DNA from: Actinomycetota bacterium
GTDB taxonomy: Bacteria > Actinomycetota > Acidimicrobiia > Acidimicrobiales > Ilumatobacteraceae
Assembly: GCA_005800965.1 (NCBI GenBank)
Contig: SYEA01000141.1
Coordinates: 1 to 19,136, forward strand
DNA length: 19,136 nucleotides
Direction: 5' to 3'
Part shown: positions 12,321-19,136 of the stretch, one piece after another
Position numbering within the stretch: position 1 is the stretch's first letter
Layout: every line of letters begins with the position of its first letter
Program-made: the position numbers and the translations under genes
The notes under the pieces: generated by a model
The model's input: only the letters and a program-made list of their open reading frames with translations
What the model was told of the DNA's origin: nothing
Databases searched by the model: none

Positions 12321-15300
12321 ATGTGCGGCATTATCGCGGTGTTGTCGCGCCCCGAAACTCGCCCGGTTCCCGCGGCGCAAGACTTGCTGGCCCAGCTGGA
12401 TTCGCTGCTTGCCGACTGGGCGCTGGCTCGTGAAACACTGCCGTCTGATGATCGGCTGCAGACGATGGCCACTGCCGCTGCTGGGGTGGATGCCGCCTTG
12501 CGTGGCGACGCTGGGATGTGGCTCATGGCCGGCAACCGCGAGTTCGTTGCAGCACTCACCAACCGGCTCGACCAACTCGACGCACACCTCGCCCGCAGTG
12601 ACCAGCAACTTGAGCACCGTATTGAGCACGCCGATGCCTCGGTCAGCGCAGCAGTGCTTGAACGCACCACCAACTTGCTGACTGCCCTGCGCGACGCCAC
12701 ATGGTCGCTACGTAAAGATCGGATTCGGACCGCGTTGGCGGTGGATGGTTTGGCGGGCGTAGGGGCAAGCCGCTCGGCGCTGGCTGCGTATTTGTCGATT
12801 CAGCAGGTGCTGTCGGCCATTGATCGTCTCGAGGTGCGCGGTCGGGATTCTGCCGGTGTGCACGTCATGGTGTGGAGTCACGGGTTGACCATCGATGATC
12901 CACGAGTCGCAGGTTTGCTGGGTAGCCGCCACGACGACAGTTTGTTTACGTCTCGTTCGGTGCGTGTGACACGCAATGCGTGGTCGTTTGTGTACAAAGC
13001 GGCCGCCGAGATCGGTGAACTGGGCGACAACACCCGCGTGATGCGAACTGCAATTGTCGACGACGACCTGTTGCGCTTGTTGGTGAGCCAGCCCGGTGCC
13101 CGTGTCGGGGTATTGGGGCACACCCGTTGGGCCAGCGTTGGCATCATCTCTGAACCCAATGCGCATCCGGTGAACAGTGAAGAACTTGAATCAGCCGCCG
13201 ACGCTGCGTATCTCGTTGCTGCGCTCAACGGCGACGTTGACAACCATGCAGATTTGCGCGCCCGCCACGAATTGCGCCTGGCCCAACCCATCACCACCGA
13301 TGCCAAGGTGATTCCGGCACTCGTGTCGCGCAGTTTGGCCAAAGGTGCGACTCTGCCTGAAGCGTTTCGTGAAACCGTGGCAAGTTTCGACGGCTCGGTG
13401 GCCATTGCCGCTGCGTCAGCCGAGCAACCCGAGATGTTGTTGTTGGCGTTGAAAGGCAGTGGTCAGGGCTTGTGCGTTGGGCTGGCCGACAATCGTTTTA
13501 TTGTGGCCAGCGAGCCGTACGGCGTCGTTGAAGAAACCCAGCGCTTCGTGCGAATGGATGGTGAATCGTTGGCCGATGCCAGCCGTCCGTCTAGTCGTGG
13601 GCAAGTCATGGTGCTGGATGCAGCACATGCTGGCTTGCCAGATGGCATCACGTTGGTGGCCTATGACGGCACGCCGATCGGCATCGGTGCGCACAACCTG
13701 CTTACTGCCGAAGTCACCACTCGCGACATCGATCGCGGCGCACACCATCACTTTTTGGCTAAAGAAATCAACGAAGCACCACGCAGTTTTGCCAAAACAT
13801 TGCGCGGCAGGATTGTCGAACGCAATTCGCGACTCAGTGCGACGCTCGACGACTCGCAGTTGCCCAAGCGCATCGTCGACGAGCTTGCTGCCGGCTCGTT
13901 GCGGCGGGTCAGGGTTATCGGCCAGGGCACTGCGGCAATTGCCGGTCGCTCACTGGCCAACTTGCTGGGTCAACTCACCCAAGATCGTTTGCGCGTCGAT
14001 GCGTTACCCGCAACCGAGTTGTCGGGTTTCGGTCTGACCCTCGACATGAGTGACACACTGATTATTGCCATCAGCCAGAGCGGCACTACGACCGACACCA
14101 ATCGCACCGTCGACTTGGCACGTTCGCGCGGGGCTCGAGTGCTGGCCGTGGTCAACCGCCGTGGCAGCGAACTTTCGGCCAAAGCCGATGGAGTCATCTA
14201 TACGTCAGACGGTCGCGATGTGGAAATGAGTGTGGCCAGCACGAAGGCCTTTTATGCCCAAGTGGCTGCCGGGGCGATTGTCGCCTGTGCGATTGCCCAA
14301 ACAATCGGCGCTGGTTCACCTGAAGATCGCCATAATCTGCTGACGGCATTGCGCTCGTTGCCAGATGCGCTGGGCGAAGTGTTGCAGTCGCGCGGCAAGA
14401 TTGCCGATGCAGCACGCACGTTTGCCACGTCGCGCCGCTACTGGACTGTCGTCGGCAACGGCCCCAATGCCGTCGCTGCCGAAGAAGTGCGCATCAAATT
14501 GAGCGAGCTGTGTTACAAGTCAATCGCCTGCGACATCACCGAAGACAAAAAGCACATCGACTTGTCGTGTGAACCGTTGATCTTCGTATGCGCTGCTGGT
14601 TTGAGTGGCGGCACCGCAACCGATGTCGCCAAAGAAATTGAGATCTATCGCGCCCACAAAGCGCTGCCAATTGTCGTGGCCACTGTTGGCGAGCAGCGGT
14701 TTACGGCAGCCGCAGCCGTGATTGAAGTGCCGGTGGTGGACCCACGTGTGGCGTTTGTGTTGTCGGTGATGGTCGGACATTTGTTTGGCTACGAAGCCGC
14801 CCTCGCGATCGATGCATTGGCTCGTCCGCTGCGCCAGACCCGCGAAGTGGTCGAGCACGCGGTCGAGCGTGGTGGTCAGGGCTCGGCGCTGTTGAGCAAG
14901 GTGCATGGTGAAATTGGTGTCGCAGCCAATCGGTTCTTCGACGCACTTTCCACTGGCACCTACGACGGCAACCTCGAAGCGTCGACTGCGGTGCGTGTGG
15001 TTGGCATGTTGCGCACGGTCATGTCGGCCAACCCGTTGCAGTCGTATCAACGCGACTTCGGCAAAATTGCCACCCCTGAAGCACTGCTTGACGACATCAT
15101 CGCCGCCTTGACTCGTGCCATTGACGAACTCACGCGCCCAATTGACGCCATCAAGCACCAAGCAAAAACGATTACGGTCGGCATTTCGCGCAGCGAAGAG
15201 GGCTTGCTCGACCGCAATCTCGTGCAAGCAGTGCTCAATGCCGGCGCTGCGCGTGACCGTCTGCCGTATGGCGTGTTGAAAGTGCTCGCCGATCTTGACC

Positions 15301-15770
15301 CCGCAATCAGCCAAGTGGTGGGCTTCACGCGCTATCGCATCGAAGGCGACCCGTCTTCGCCTGACTCGACCGTGATGATTGTTGACCGCGGCGGTATCGC
15401 CCGCGATCTGCAGTCGCGGGTGGATACGAGCAACGCATTGCGGGGCACCAAACGCCGTGTGGCGGTTTCGCAAGAGGTGCTGGTGGCTCGTGGGCGTCGC
15501 GATAGTCGCACGGTGATTTTGATTCCAGAAACCAAGGGCAGTGAGACCACTGGCATCACATTGATGCACGTGTTGTTTCACGACCGTTTGCCCGCAGGCG
15601 TGATGAAGCAGGTGTTGCAGGGTTACGACAACCGCTTCGAGCGTCTTGTCGATGCTGTTACTGAAACTGAAGCAAGTTTCCGCGAAGATCGCTTGGCCGA
15701 AGTGTCGGTGGCAGACGCATTGATTCTGCCAATCACCTCGACTGCCGATATGTGGCGCGCTGGTGAATAG
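12321..15770 (+). CDS. Giant GlmS-like amidotransferase/SIS-domain protein
   Basis: A 1149-residue protein; classical GlmS, which makes glucosamine-6-P from fructose-6-P and glutamine, has about 610. Order: MCGIIAVLS with nucleophile C2; an insertion of about 140 residues (11-150), Ala/Leu/Asp/Arg-rich and probably helical; the rest of the glutaminase domain (RGRDSAG 173-179, HTRWAS 267-272, NAHP 280-283, NGD 303-305, D327, FLAKEINEAP 478-487); SIS domain 1 (about 525-665: GQGTAA, SQSGTTTDT 585-593, VASTKAF 638-644); SIS domain 2 (about 700-840: EEVRIKLSE 721-729, KKHID 743-747); then an unrecognised C-terminal part, 845-1149. By hand alignment, Cys300 is Gln535, KHGP is KHID, and the Schiff-base Lys603 position is Arg841. 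Linkage to glmM suggests amino-sugar supply, but the altered sugar site leaves the exact reaction open. No frameshift is evident. Confidence 0.85.
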   Translation: MCGIIAVLSRPETRPVPAAQDLLAQLDSLLADWALARETLPSDDRLQTMATAAAGVDAALRGDAGMWLMAGNREFVAALTNRLDQLDAHLARSDQQLEHRIEHADASVSAAVLERTTNLLTALRDATWSLRKDRIRTALAVDGLAGVGASRSALAAYLSIQQVLSAIDRLEVRGRDSAGVHVMVWSHGLTIDDPRVAGLLGSRHDDSLFTSRSVRVTRNAWSFVYKAAAEIGELGDNTRVMRTAIVDDDLLRLLVSQPGARVGVLGHTRWASVGIISEPNAHPVNSEELESAADAAYLVAALNGDVDNHADLRARHELRLAQPITTDAKVIPALVSRSLAKGATLPEAFRETVASFDGSVAIAAASAEQPEMLLLALKGSGQGLCVGLADNRFIVASEPYGVVEETQRFVRMDGESLADASRPSSRGQVMVLDAAHAGLPDGITLVAYDGTPIGIGAHNLLTAEVTTRDIDRGAHHHFLAKEINEAPRSFAKTLRGRIVERNSRLSATLDDSQLPKRIVDELAAGSLRRVRVIGQGTAAIAGRSLANLLGQLTQDRLRVDALPATELSGFGLTLDMSDTLIIAISQSGTTTDTNRTVDLARSRGARVLAVVNRRGSELSAKADGVIYTSDGRDVEMSVASTKAFYAQVAAGAIVACAIAQTIGAGSPEDRHNLLTALRSLPDALGEVLQSRGKIADAARTFATSRRYWTVVGNGPNAVAAEEVRIKLSELCYKSIACDITEDKKHIDLSCEPLIFVCAAGLSGGTATDVAKEIEIYRAHKALPIVVATVGEQRFTAAAAVIEVPVVDPRVAFVLSVMVGHLFGYEAALAIDALARPLRQTREVVEHAVERGGQGSALLSKVHGEIGVAANRFFDALSTGTYDGNLEASTAVRVVGMLRTVMSANPLQSYQRDFGKIATPEALLDDIIAALTRAIDELTRPIDAIKHQAKTITVGISRSEEGLLDRNLVQAVLNAGAARDRLPYGVLKVLADLDPAISQVVGFTRYRIEGDPSSPDSTVMIVDRGGIARDLQSRVDTSNALRGTKRRVAVSQEVLVARGRRDSRTVILIPETKGSETTGITLMHVLFHDRLPAGVMKQVLQGYDNRFERLVDAVTETEASFREDRLAEVSVADALILPITSTADMWRAGE

Positions 15771-15788
15771 TCGGACTGGGTTGAGCGC

Positions 15789-16154
15789 ATGATTGGTGTG
15801 GGAATTGACGCCGTCGACATCGACCGGTTCCGGTCAACGTTGGAACGTTCCCCGCGAATGGCCGATCGTTTGTTTACCACCAGCGAACTTGAGTTGGCGG
15901 CGCGACGTGCCGATACTGCTGCGGTGTTGGCAGCACGCTTCGCCGTGCGCGAAGCGACCATGAAGGCCCTCGGCGTAGGGCTTGGTGCCTTCGATTTTAA
16001 AGATGTTTCGGTGGTGAGCAGTGAGAGTGGGCGACCGATGCTCAACGTGGAGGGCCGGGCTCGCGACTTGGCTCGCGAGTGCGGTGTGTCGGCTTGGCAT
16101 GTTTCGATCACACATACCGAGCACCTTGCGATGGCCGTTGTAACCGCCGAGTAG
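15789..16154 (+). CDS. acpS: Holo-[acyl-carrier-protein] synthase AcpS
   Basis: A 121-residue 4'-phosphopantetheinyl transferase of the AcpS type, which moves phosphopantetheine from CoA to a serine of acyl carrier protein. The metal and CoA motif VGIDAVDIDRF (D7) and the second motif ARFAVREATMKALGVG (E55, K59) are present, with the C-terminal HVSITHTEHLAMAVV matching the family end. Length is normal for a trimeric AcpS. The start lies 18 nt after the large GlmS-like gene with only a weak ribosome-binding stretch. In many actinobacteria nnrD follows acpS; here alr does. Confidence 0.93.
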   Translation: MIGVGIDAVDIDRFRSTLERSPRMADRLFTTSELELAARRADTAAVLAARFAVREATMKALGVGLGAFDFKDVSVVSSESGRPMLNVEGRARDLARECGVSAWHVSITHTEHLAMAVVTAE

Positions 16155-16167
16155 GGGCACGCCCAAC

Positions 16168-17322
16168 ATGACAACGAATCACGCCAGCAACACGGTGGAT
16201 GCGGCTATGCGGGCCACGCGTGTAACTATCGACCTTGCTGCACTGCGCCATAACGTTGCCGTTCTGGCCGAACGAGCCGGCACGTTGCAGTTGTGGGCGG
16301 TGGTTAAAGCCAATGCGTATGGTCACGGCGCAGTGCAATGTGCGCAAGCAGCGCTGGCGGCTGGAGCCCACGGGTTATGCGTGGCCTTGACCCAAGAAGC
16401 TGTCGAGTTGCGCACTGCTGGCATCGACGCACCAATCATGGTGCTGAGTGAGCAGCCTGTTGACGACGCGCCGATTCTGGTTGCCCATCGTGTGGTGTGT
16501 GTGGCCTACAACGAGCACTACATTGCCGCGTTGGCTAGTGCCGCAGCCGAACAGGCCGAGCGCACTCTCGTGCATCTCAAAATTGATACGGGCATGCATC
16601 GGGTGGGGGTTGCCCCAGCGGCAGCAGTCGCGCGGGCCGAGATGATTGCCCACAGCAAACATTTGGTGCTCGACGGTGTGATGACCCACCTTGCCACTGC
16701 CGACGACCCCGCACACAGTGCAACGCTGCAGCAAGTTGCTGCATTCACCCACGCAGTGCGCGACATTCGCGCGGTGGCGCCCGACTTGCAACACGTGCAC
16801 GTGGCCAATTCGGCGGCAACGTTGCGCGCACTCGGCCTCGACTGCACGCTCGTGCGCGCAGGCATTGCGTTGTATGGCCTGCAGCCAGGCGCTGGTGTTG
16901 CGTCGCTAGTTGCAGGTTTGCAACCGGTCATGGCGTTGCGCAGCCGCGTGTTGCACGTGCAACGTTTGGCAGCGGGGCAGGGTGTGAGTTATGGCTTGCG
17001 CACCGTGCTCGATTGCGACAGCACTATCGCTACCTTGCCGTTGGGTTATGCCGACGGCATTGCACGTCGTGCGTGGCAGACCTCAGCGCGGGTGTTGGTT
17101 GGTGGTCGAGCCCGGCGCATCGTGGGCGTCGTGACGATGGATCAGATGATGGTCGACTGCGGTGAGGATGCGGTGGCGGTTGGTGACGAGGCGGTCATTT
17201 TCGGCACGCAAAGCCAGCAATCGATAACTGTCGACGACTGGGCCGCAGCACTCGACACGATTTCATACGAAGTGGTGTGCGCCATTTCGCCACGTGTGCC
17301 ACGCGACTTCGTGGGTGCGTAA
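16168..17322 (+). CDS. alr: Alanine racemase
   Basis: A 384-residue pyridoxal-phosphate enzyme making D-alanine for peptidoglycan. The PLP lysine is K47 in AVVKANAYGHG; the second catalytic residue is Y275 in GQGVSYG. Other landmarks are HLKIDTGMHRVG, ANSAATL, VRAGIALYG, PLGYADGIAR and VTMDQMMVD. The barrel and the C-terminal beta domain are both complete. AGGGG (16153-16157) near the acpS stop can serve as ribosome-binding site for the ATG at 16168. A second ATG at 16207 (MRATRVTIDLAAL) is also reasonable and would remove 13 poorly conserved residues. The tsaE start is 2 nt after its stop. Confidence 0.95.
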   Translation: MTTNHASNTVDAAMRATRVTIDLAALRHNVAVLAERAGTLQLWAVVKANAYGHGAVQCAQAALAAGAHGLCVALTQEAVELRTAGIDAPIMVLSEQPVDDAPILVAHRVVCVAYNEHYIAALASAAAEQAERTLVHLKIDTGMHRVGVAPAAAVARAEMIAHSKHLVLDGVMTHLATADDPAHSATLQQVAAFTHAVRDIRAVAPDLQHVHVANSAATLRALGLDCTLVRAGIALYGLQPGAGVASLVAGLQPVMALRSRVLHVQRLAAGQGVSYGLRTVLDCDSTIATLPLGYADGIARRAWQTSARVLVGGRARRIVGVVTMDQMMVDCGEDAVAVGDEAVIFGTQSQQSITVDDWAAALDTISYEVVCAISPRVPRDFVGA

Positions 17323-17324
17323 TT

Positions 17325-17852
17325 ATGACGGCATCAACATCGTCATCAACATTGACGTTGACATCGCATTCGCCGCAAGACACGGCGCGCTATGCAGAAA
17401 TTATCGCAGCCGAATTGCGACCTCGCGATGTGTTGCTGCTGGCGGGCGATCTTGGTGCCGGCAAGACCACGTTCACCAAAGCGTTGTGTGCAGCACTAGG
17501 TGTTGTCGACACAGTGACTTCGCCCACGTTTACGTTGGTGCACGAATATCGCGGTAGCAAATTGGTGGTGTGCCACGCCGATTTGTACCGCCTCGAGCGC
17601 ACCGGTGAACTCGCCGACCTGGGGCTCGACGACGCACGGCGGAGCGGTGCGGTGCTGGTGGTGGAATGGGGCGACTTGTCCGGCGATGAATTCACCGAAG
17701 CACTCACGTTGACGTTTACTCACGCTGGCGAAGCCGAACGCACCATTACGGTGGCGTCACGCGGCACCACCTGGGGGCCGCGTGTTACCCGCCTGTTTGC
17801 TGCACTCGGCCAGGGTGCCGTTGCCAAGCCTCAAGCAGGTGGTGAATCATGA
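17325..17852 (+). CDS. tsaE: tRNA t6A biosynthesis ATPase TsaE
   Basis: A 175-residue P-loop ATPase that supports the TsaB-TsaD complex in making N6-threonylcarbamoyladenosine at position 37 of ANN-decoding tRNAs. Walker A is GDLGAGKTTF (41-50, with K47). The family motifs TSPTFTLVHEY, HADLYRL and VVEWGD follow. The frame is open upstream into alr (17277), but ATG 17325, 2 nt past the alr stop, gives the normal start; the first 15 residues are Ser/Thr-rich and variable. Its stop overlaps the tsaB ATG by 4 nt (ATGA), which couples their translation. Confidence 0.94.
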   Translation: MTASTSSSTLTLTSHSPQDTARYAEIIAAELRPRDVLLLAGDLGAGKTTFTKALCAALGVVDTVTSPTFTLVHEYRGSKLVVCHADLYRLERTGELADLGLDDARRSGAVLVVEWGDLSGDEFTEALTLTFTHAGEAERTITVASRGTTWGPRVTRLFAALGQGAVAKPQAGGES

Positions 17853-18619
17853 TCGTGCTGGGTATTGACACCGCAACGGATGTGGTGAGTGTGGCCGTAG
17901 TGGATGGCGAGGTGGTGCTTGCTGCCAGCGAGCTTCGCAGCGAGCGAAGGCATGCCGAAGACGTAACACCGATGATTGATTTTGTTGTGAAGCGTGCTGG
18001 CTTGGGGCTCAACGAGATTGCGGCGATCGCCGTGAATGTGGGGCCCGGGCTCTTTACGGGCATGCGCGTGGGCATCGCATCGGCCCAAGCGCTGGCGTAT
18101 GCACTGTCGTTGCCACTTGTGGGAGTCGACGGGTTGGCAGCCATGGCGGCTGGCGTGCCTGCAGCGACTGCTTCACATGTCGACATCGTGGTGCCAACCA
18201 TCGATGCGCGACGCAGCGAAGTGGCGTGGGCAACACACCGCGTCAATAATGGTGGCGCACAGGAACGGGCTGACATGACACGTGCTGACATGACACGTGT
18301 TGACGCACCACGGGTGGGCAGCATCGAAGATTTGCTGGTGGCAATTCGCGAGCGAGCCCAGAACTGTTTGTTCGTGGGTGATTTTGCTCATCGCCATCGT
18401 GACGACATCACAGATGCGCTCGGGGCGCAATCGTGGACCATCGCGTTTGGCGACGACTCATTGAATTGGCCACACGCCAAACAGGTGGCCCTGCTAGCCC
18501 ATGCACAATTGCTGCGTGGCGATGCGCATGAATCCAACTCTCGGGTTCCGACGGTGGCAGCGATGTATTTGCGCGAGGCAGACGCCGAAATCAACTGGTC
18601 ACAGCGGAGCCATGCATGA
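17849..18619 (+). CDS. tsaB: tRNA t6A biosynthesis scaffold protein TsaB
   Basis: A 256-residue ASKHA-fold protein, the inactive homologue and partner of TsaD in t6A synthesis. It begins MIVLGIDTATDVVSVAVVDG and carries the conserved IAVNVGPGLFTGMRVGIASAQ-type segment (around residues 60-80), then VGVDGLAAMA and the conserved DARRSEVAW. The C-terminal end AAMYLREADAEINW fits the family (PxYLRxxxAxxxW). Between about residues 140 and 152 there is a duplicated ADMTR (see the repeat at 18269-18298). It overlaps tsaE and rimI by 4 nt each. Confidence 0.93.
   Translation: MIVLGIDTATDVVSVAVVDGEVVLAASELRSERRHAEDVTPMIDFVVKRAGLGLNEIAAIAVNVGPGLFTGMRVGIASAQALAYALSLPLVGVDGLAAMAAGVPAATASHVDIVVPTIDARRSEVAWATHRVNNGGAQERADMTRADMTRVDAPRVGSIEDLLVAIRERAQNCLFVGDFAHRHRDDITDALGAQSWTIAFGDDSLNWPHAKQVALLAHAQLLRGDAHESNSRVPTVAAMYLREADAEINWSQRSHA
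18269..18298 (+). repeat. Tandem 15-nt repeat inside tsaB
   Basis: GCTGACATGACACGT is present twice in direct tandem (18269-18283 and 18284-18298), followed by a diverged start of a third copy. It keeps the frame and encodes ADMTR twice, in a loop region after the first ASKHA half. Probably a replication-slippage duplication. Confidence 0.8.
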
Positions 18620-19136
18620 GCATTCTCAGTCGATTTTTGCGCCGTGACAAAACCGAGTGGGCAACTCGTGCCACAGAGAGCGCCACGCCACCAGATGCAC
18701 TCACCATCGAGCCGATGCGGCGTGCGCACTTGCCAGAAATTCTTCCGATTGAACTCACCGCGTATCCGCAGCCATGGAGCCAGGGCGTGTTTCAAGACGA
18801 ACTCGCCATGCAAGCACGCGGCTCACGCCACTATTTGGTGGCCAAACTTGGTGGTCGCATCGTCGGCTATGGCGGCATGATCTATATGGATACCGCTGCG
18901 CACATCACCAATGTGGCCGTGGATGTGGCCATGCGGCGCCGCGGCATCGCCACCGAACTGATGCTGGATTTGGCGTGGGAAGCGCGTCGTGCTGGCATGG
19001 CATCGCTCACGCTCGAAGTGCGTGAGTCGAACGTGTCGGCACAATCGTTGTATCGACGGTTTGGTTTTGCGCCAGTCGGAGTGCGAGCCAAATATTATGA
19101 AAATCGCGACGACGCCATTGTTATGTGGTGCACCGA
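18616..19136 (+). CDS. rimI: Ribosomal-protein-alanine N-acetyltransferase RimI-like (partial, 3' end outside window)
   Basis: The frame opens at ATG 18616, overlapping the tsaB stop (ATGA), and stays open to the window end, giving 173 residues. It is a GNAT-fold acetyltransferase. The acetyl-CoA motif A reads NVAVDVAMRRRGIATELM (R107-A112), followed by LEVRESNVSAQSLYRRFGF and the RimI-type end KYYENRDDAIVMW. RimI acetylates the N-terminal alanine of bS18, but in actinobacteria its targets may be wider. About 30 residues precede the first strand of the fold, more than in E. coli RimI (148 aa). Its position after tsaE-tsaB agrees, and tsaD would be expected next. Only a few residues appear to be missing. 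Confidence 0.92.
   Translation, partial: MSILSRFLRRDKTEWATRATESATPPDALTIEPMRRAHLPEILPIELTAYPQPWSQGVFQDELAMQARGSRHYLVAKLGGRIVGYGGMIYMDTAAHITNVAVDVAMRRRGIATELMLDLAWEARRAGMASLTLEVRESNVSAQSLYRRFGFAPVGVRAKYYENRDDAIVMWCT

Noticed and set aside
14520..15581. Long open frame (353 codons) on the minus strand within the GlmS-like gene
   Set aside because: The plus-strand frame shows clear domain motifs, while the minus frame is His/Arg/Gln-rich with no recognisable family. It is an antisense shadow of G/C-rich codon use.
1..19136. RNA genes, CRISPR arrays, insertion sequences, prophage or toxin-antitoxin genes
   Set aside because: No tRNA cloverleaf, rRNA segment, regular repeat-spacer array, transposase or terminal inverted repeat was recognised; the region is filled by conserved housekeeping genes.

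Overview
The window is a continuous, single-strand (+) run of housekeeping genes from a high-G+C Gram-positive-type bacterium. The gene order (spc/alpha ribosomal operons, then truA, rplM-rpsI-glmM, a GlmS-like gene, acpS, alr, tsaE-tsaB-rimI) is the actinobacterial order. A lineage near Acidimicrobiia (Ilumatobacter-like aquatic types) is my best guess, from protein sequence flavour and the lack of map between adk and infA. That placement is inference, not shown by the sequence.

Positions 1-8419 hold the end of rplE, then rpsN (zinc type), rpsH, rplF, rplR, rpsE, rpmD, rplO, secY, adk, infA, rpmJ, rpsM, rpsK, rpsD, rpoA and rplQ. Genes are packed with gaps of 2-45 nt or overlap by 1-4 nt. 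This part builds the ribosome, the Sec translocon channel, IF1 and the RNA polymerase alpha subunit. Positions 8443-9918 hold truA and an unexpected family-2 glycosyltransferase.

A 106-nt spacer with a tandem 11-nt repeat (two CACGTG palindromes) and a hairpin leads into rplM-rpsI (10025-10913). After another small hairpin, glmM (10998-12311) is followed by a very large GlmS-like gene (12321-15770, 1149 aa, nearly twice the usual size). The rest is acpS, alr, tsaE, tsaB and a rimI that runs off the window. Together these serve amino-sugar and peptidoglycan precursor supply, fatty-acid carrier activation, D-alanine supply and tRNA t6A modification.

The most unusual object is the GlmS-like protein. 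It keeps the glutaminase nucleophile and most residues of the phosphosugar (SIS) site. It also carries a long helical-looking insertion inside the glutaminase domain and an unrecognised C-terminal extension of about 300 residues. By hand alignment it lacks the Schiff-base lysine and the free C-terminal tail of classical GlmS. Its start looks leaderless, with a TAGAAT box six bases before the ATG. Other notable points are an apparent CTG start for infA, a GlmM whose Ser loop reads ASHNL instead of ASHNP, and the absence of map and nnrD from their frequent positions. No RNA genes, mobile elements, CRISPR arrays or gene-free stretches over 300 bases were seen.
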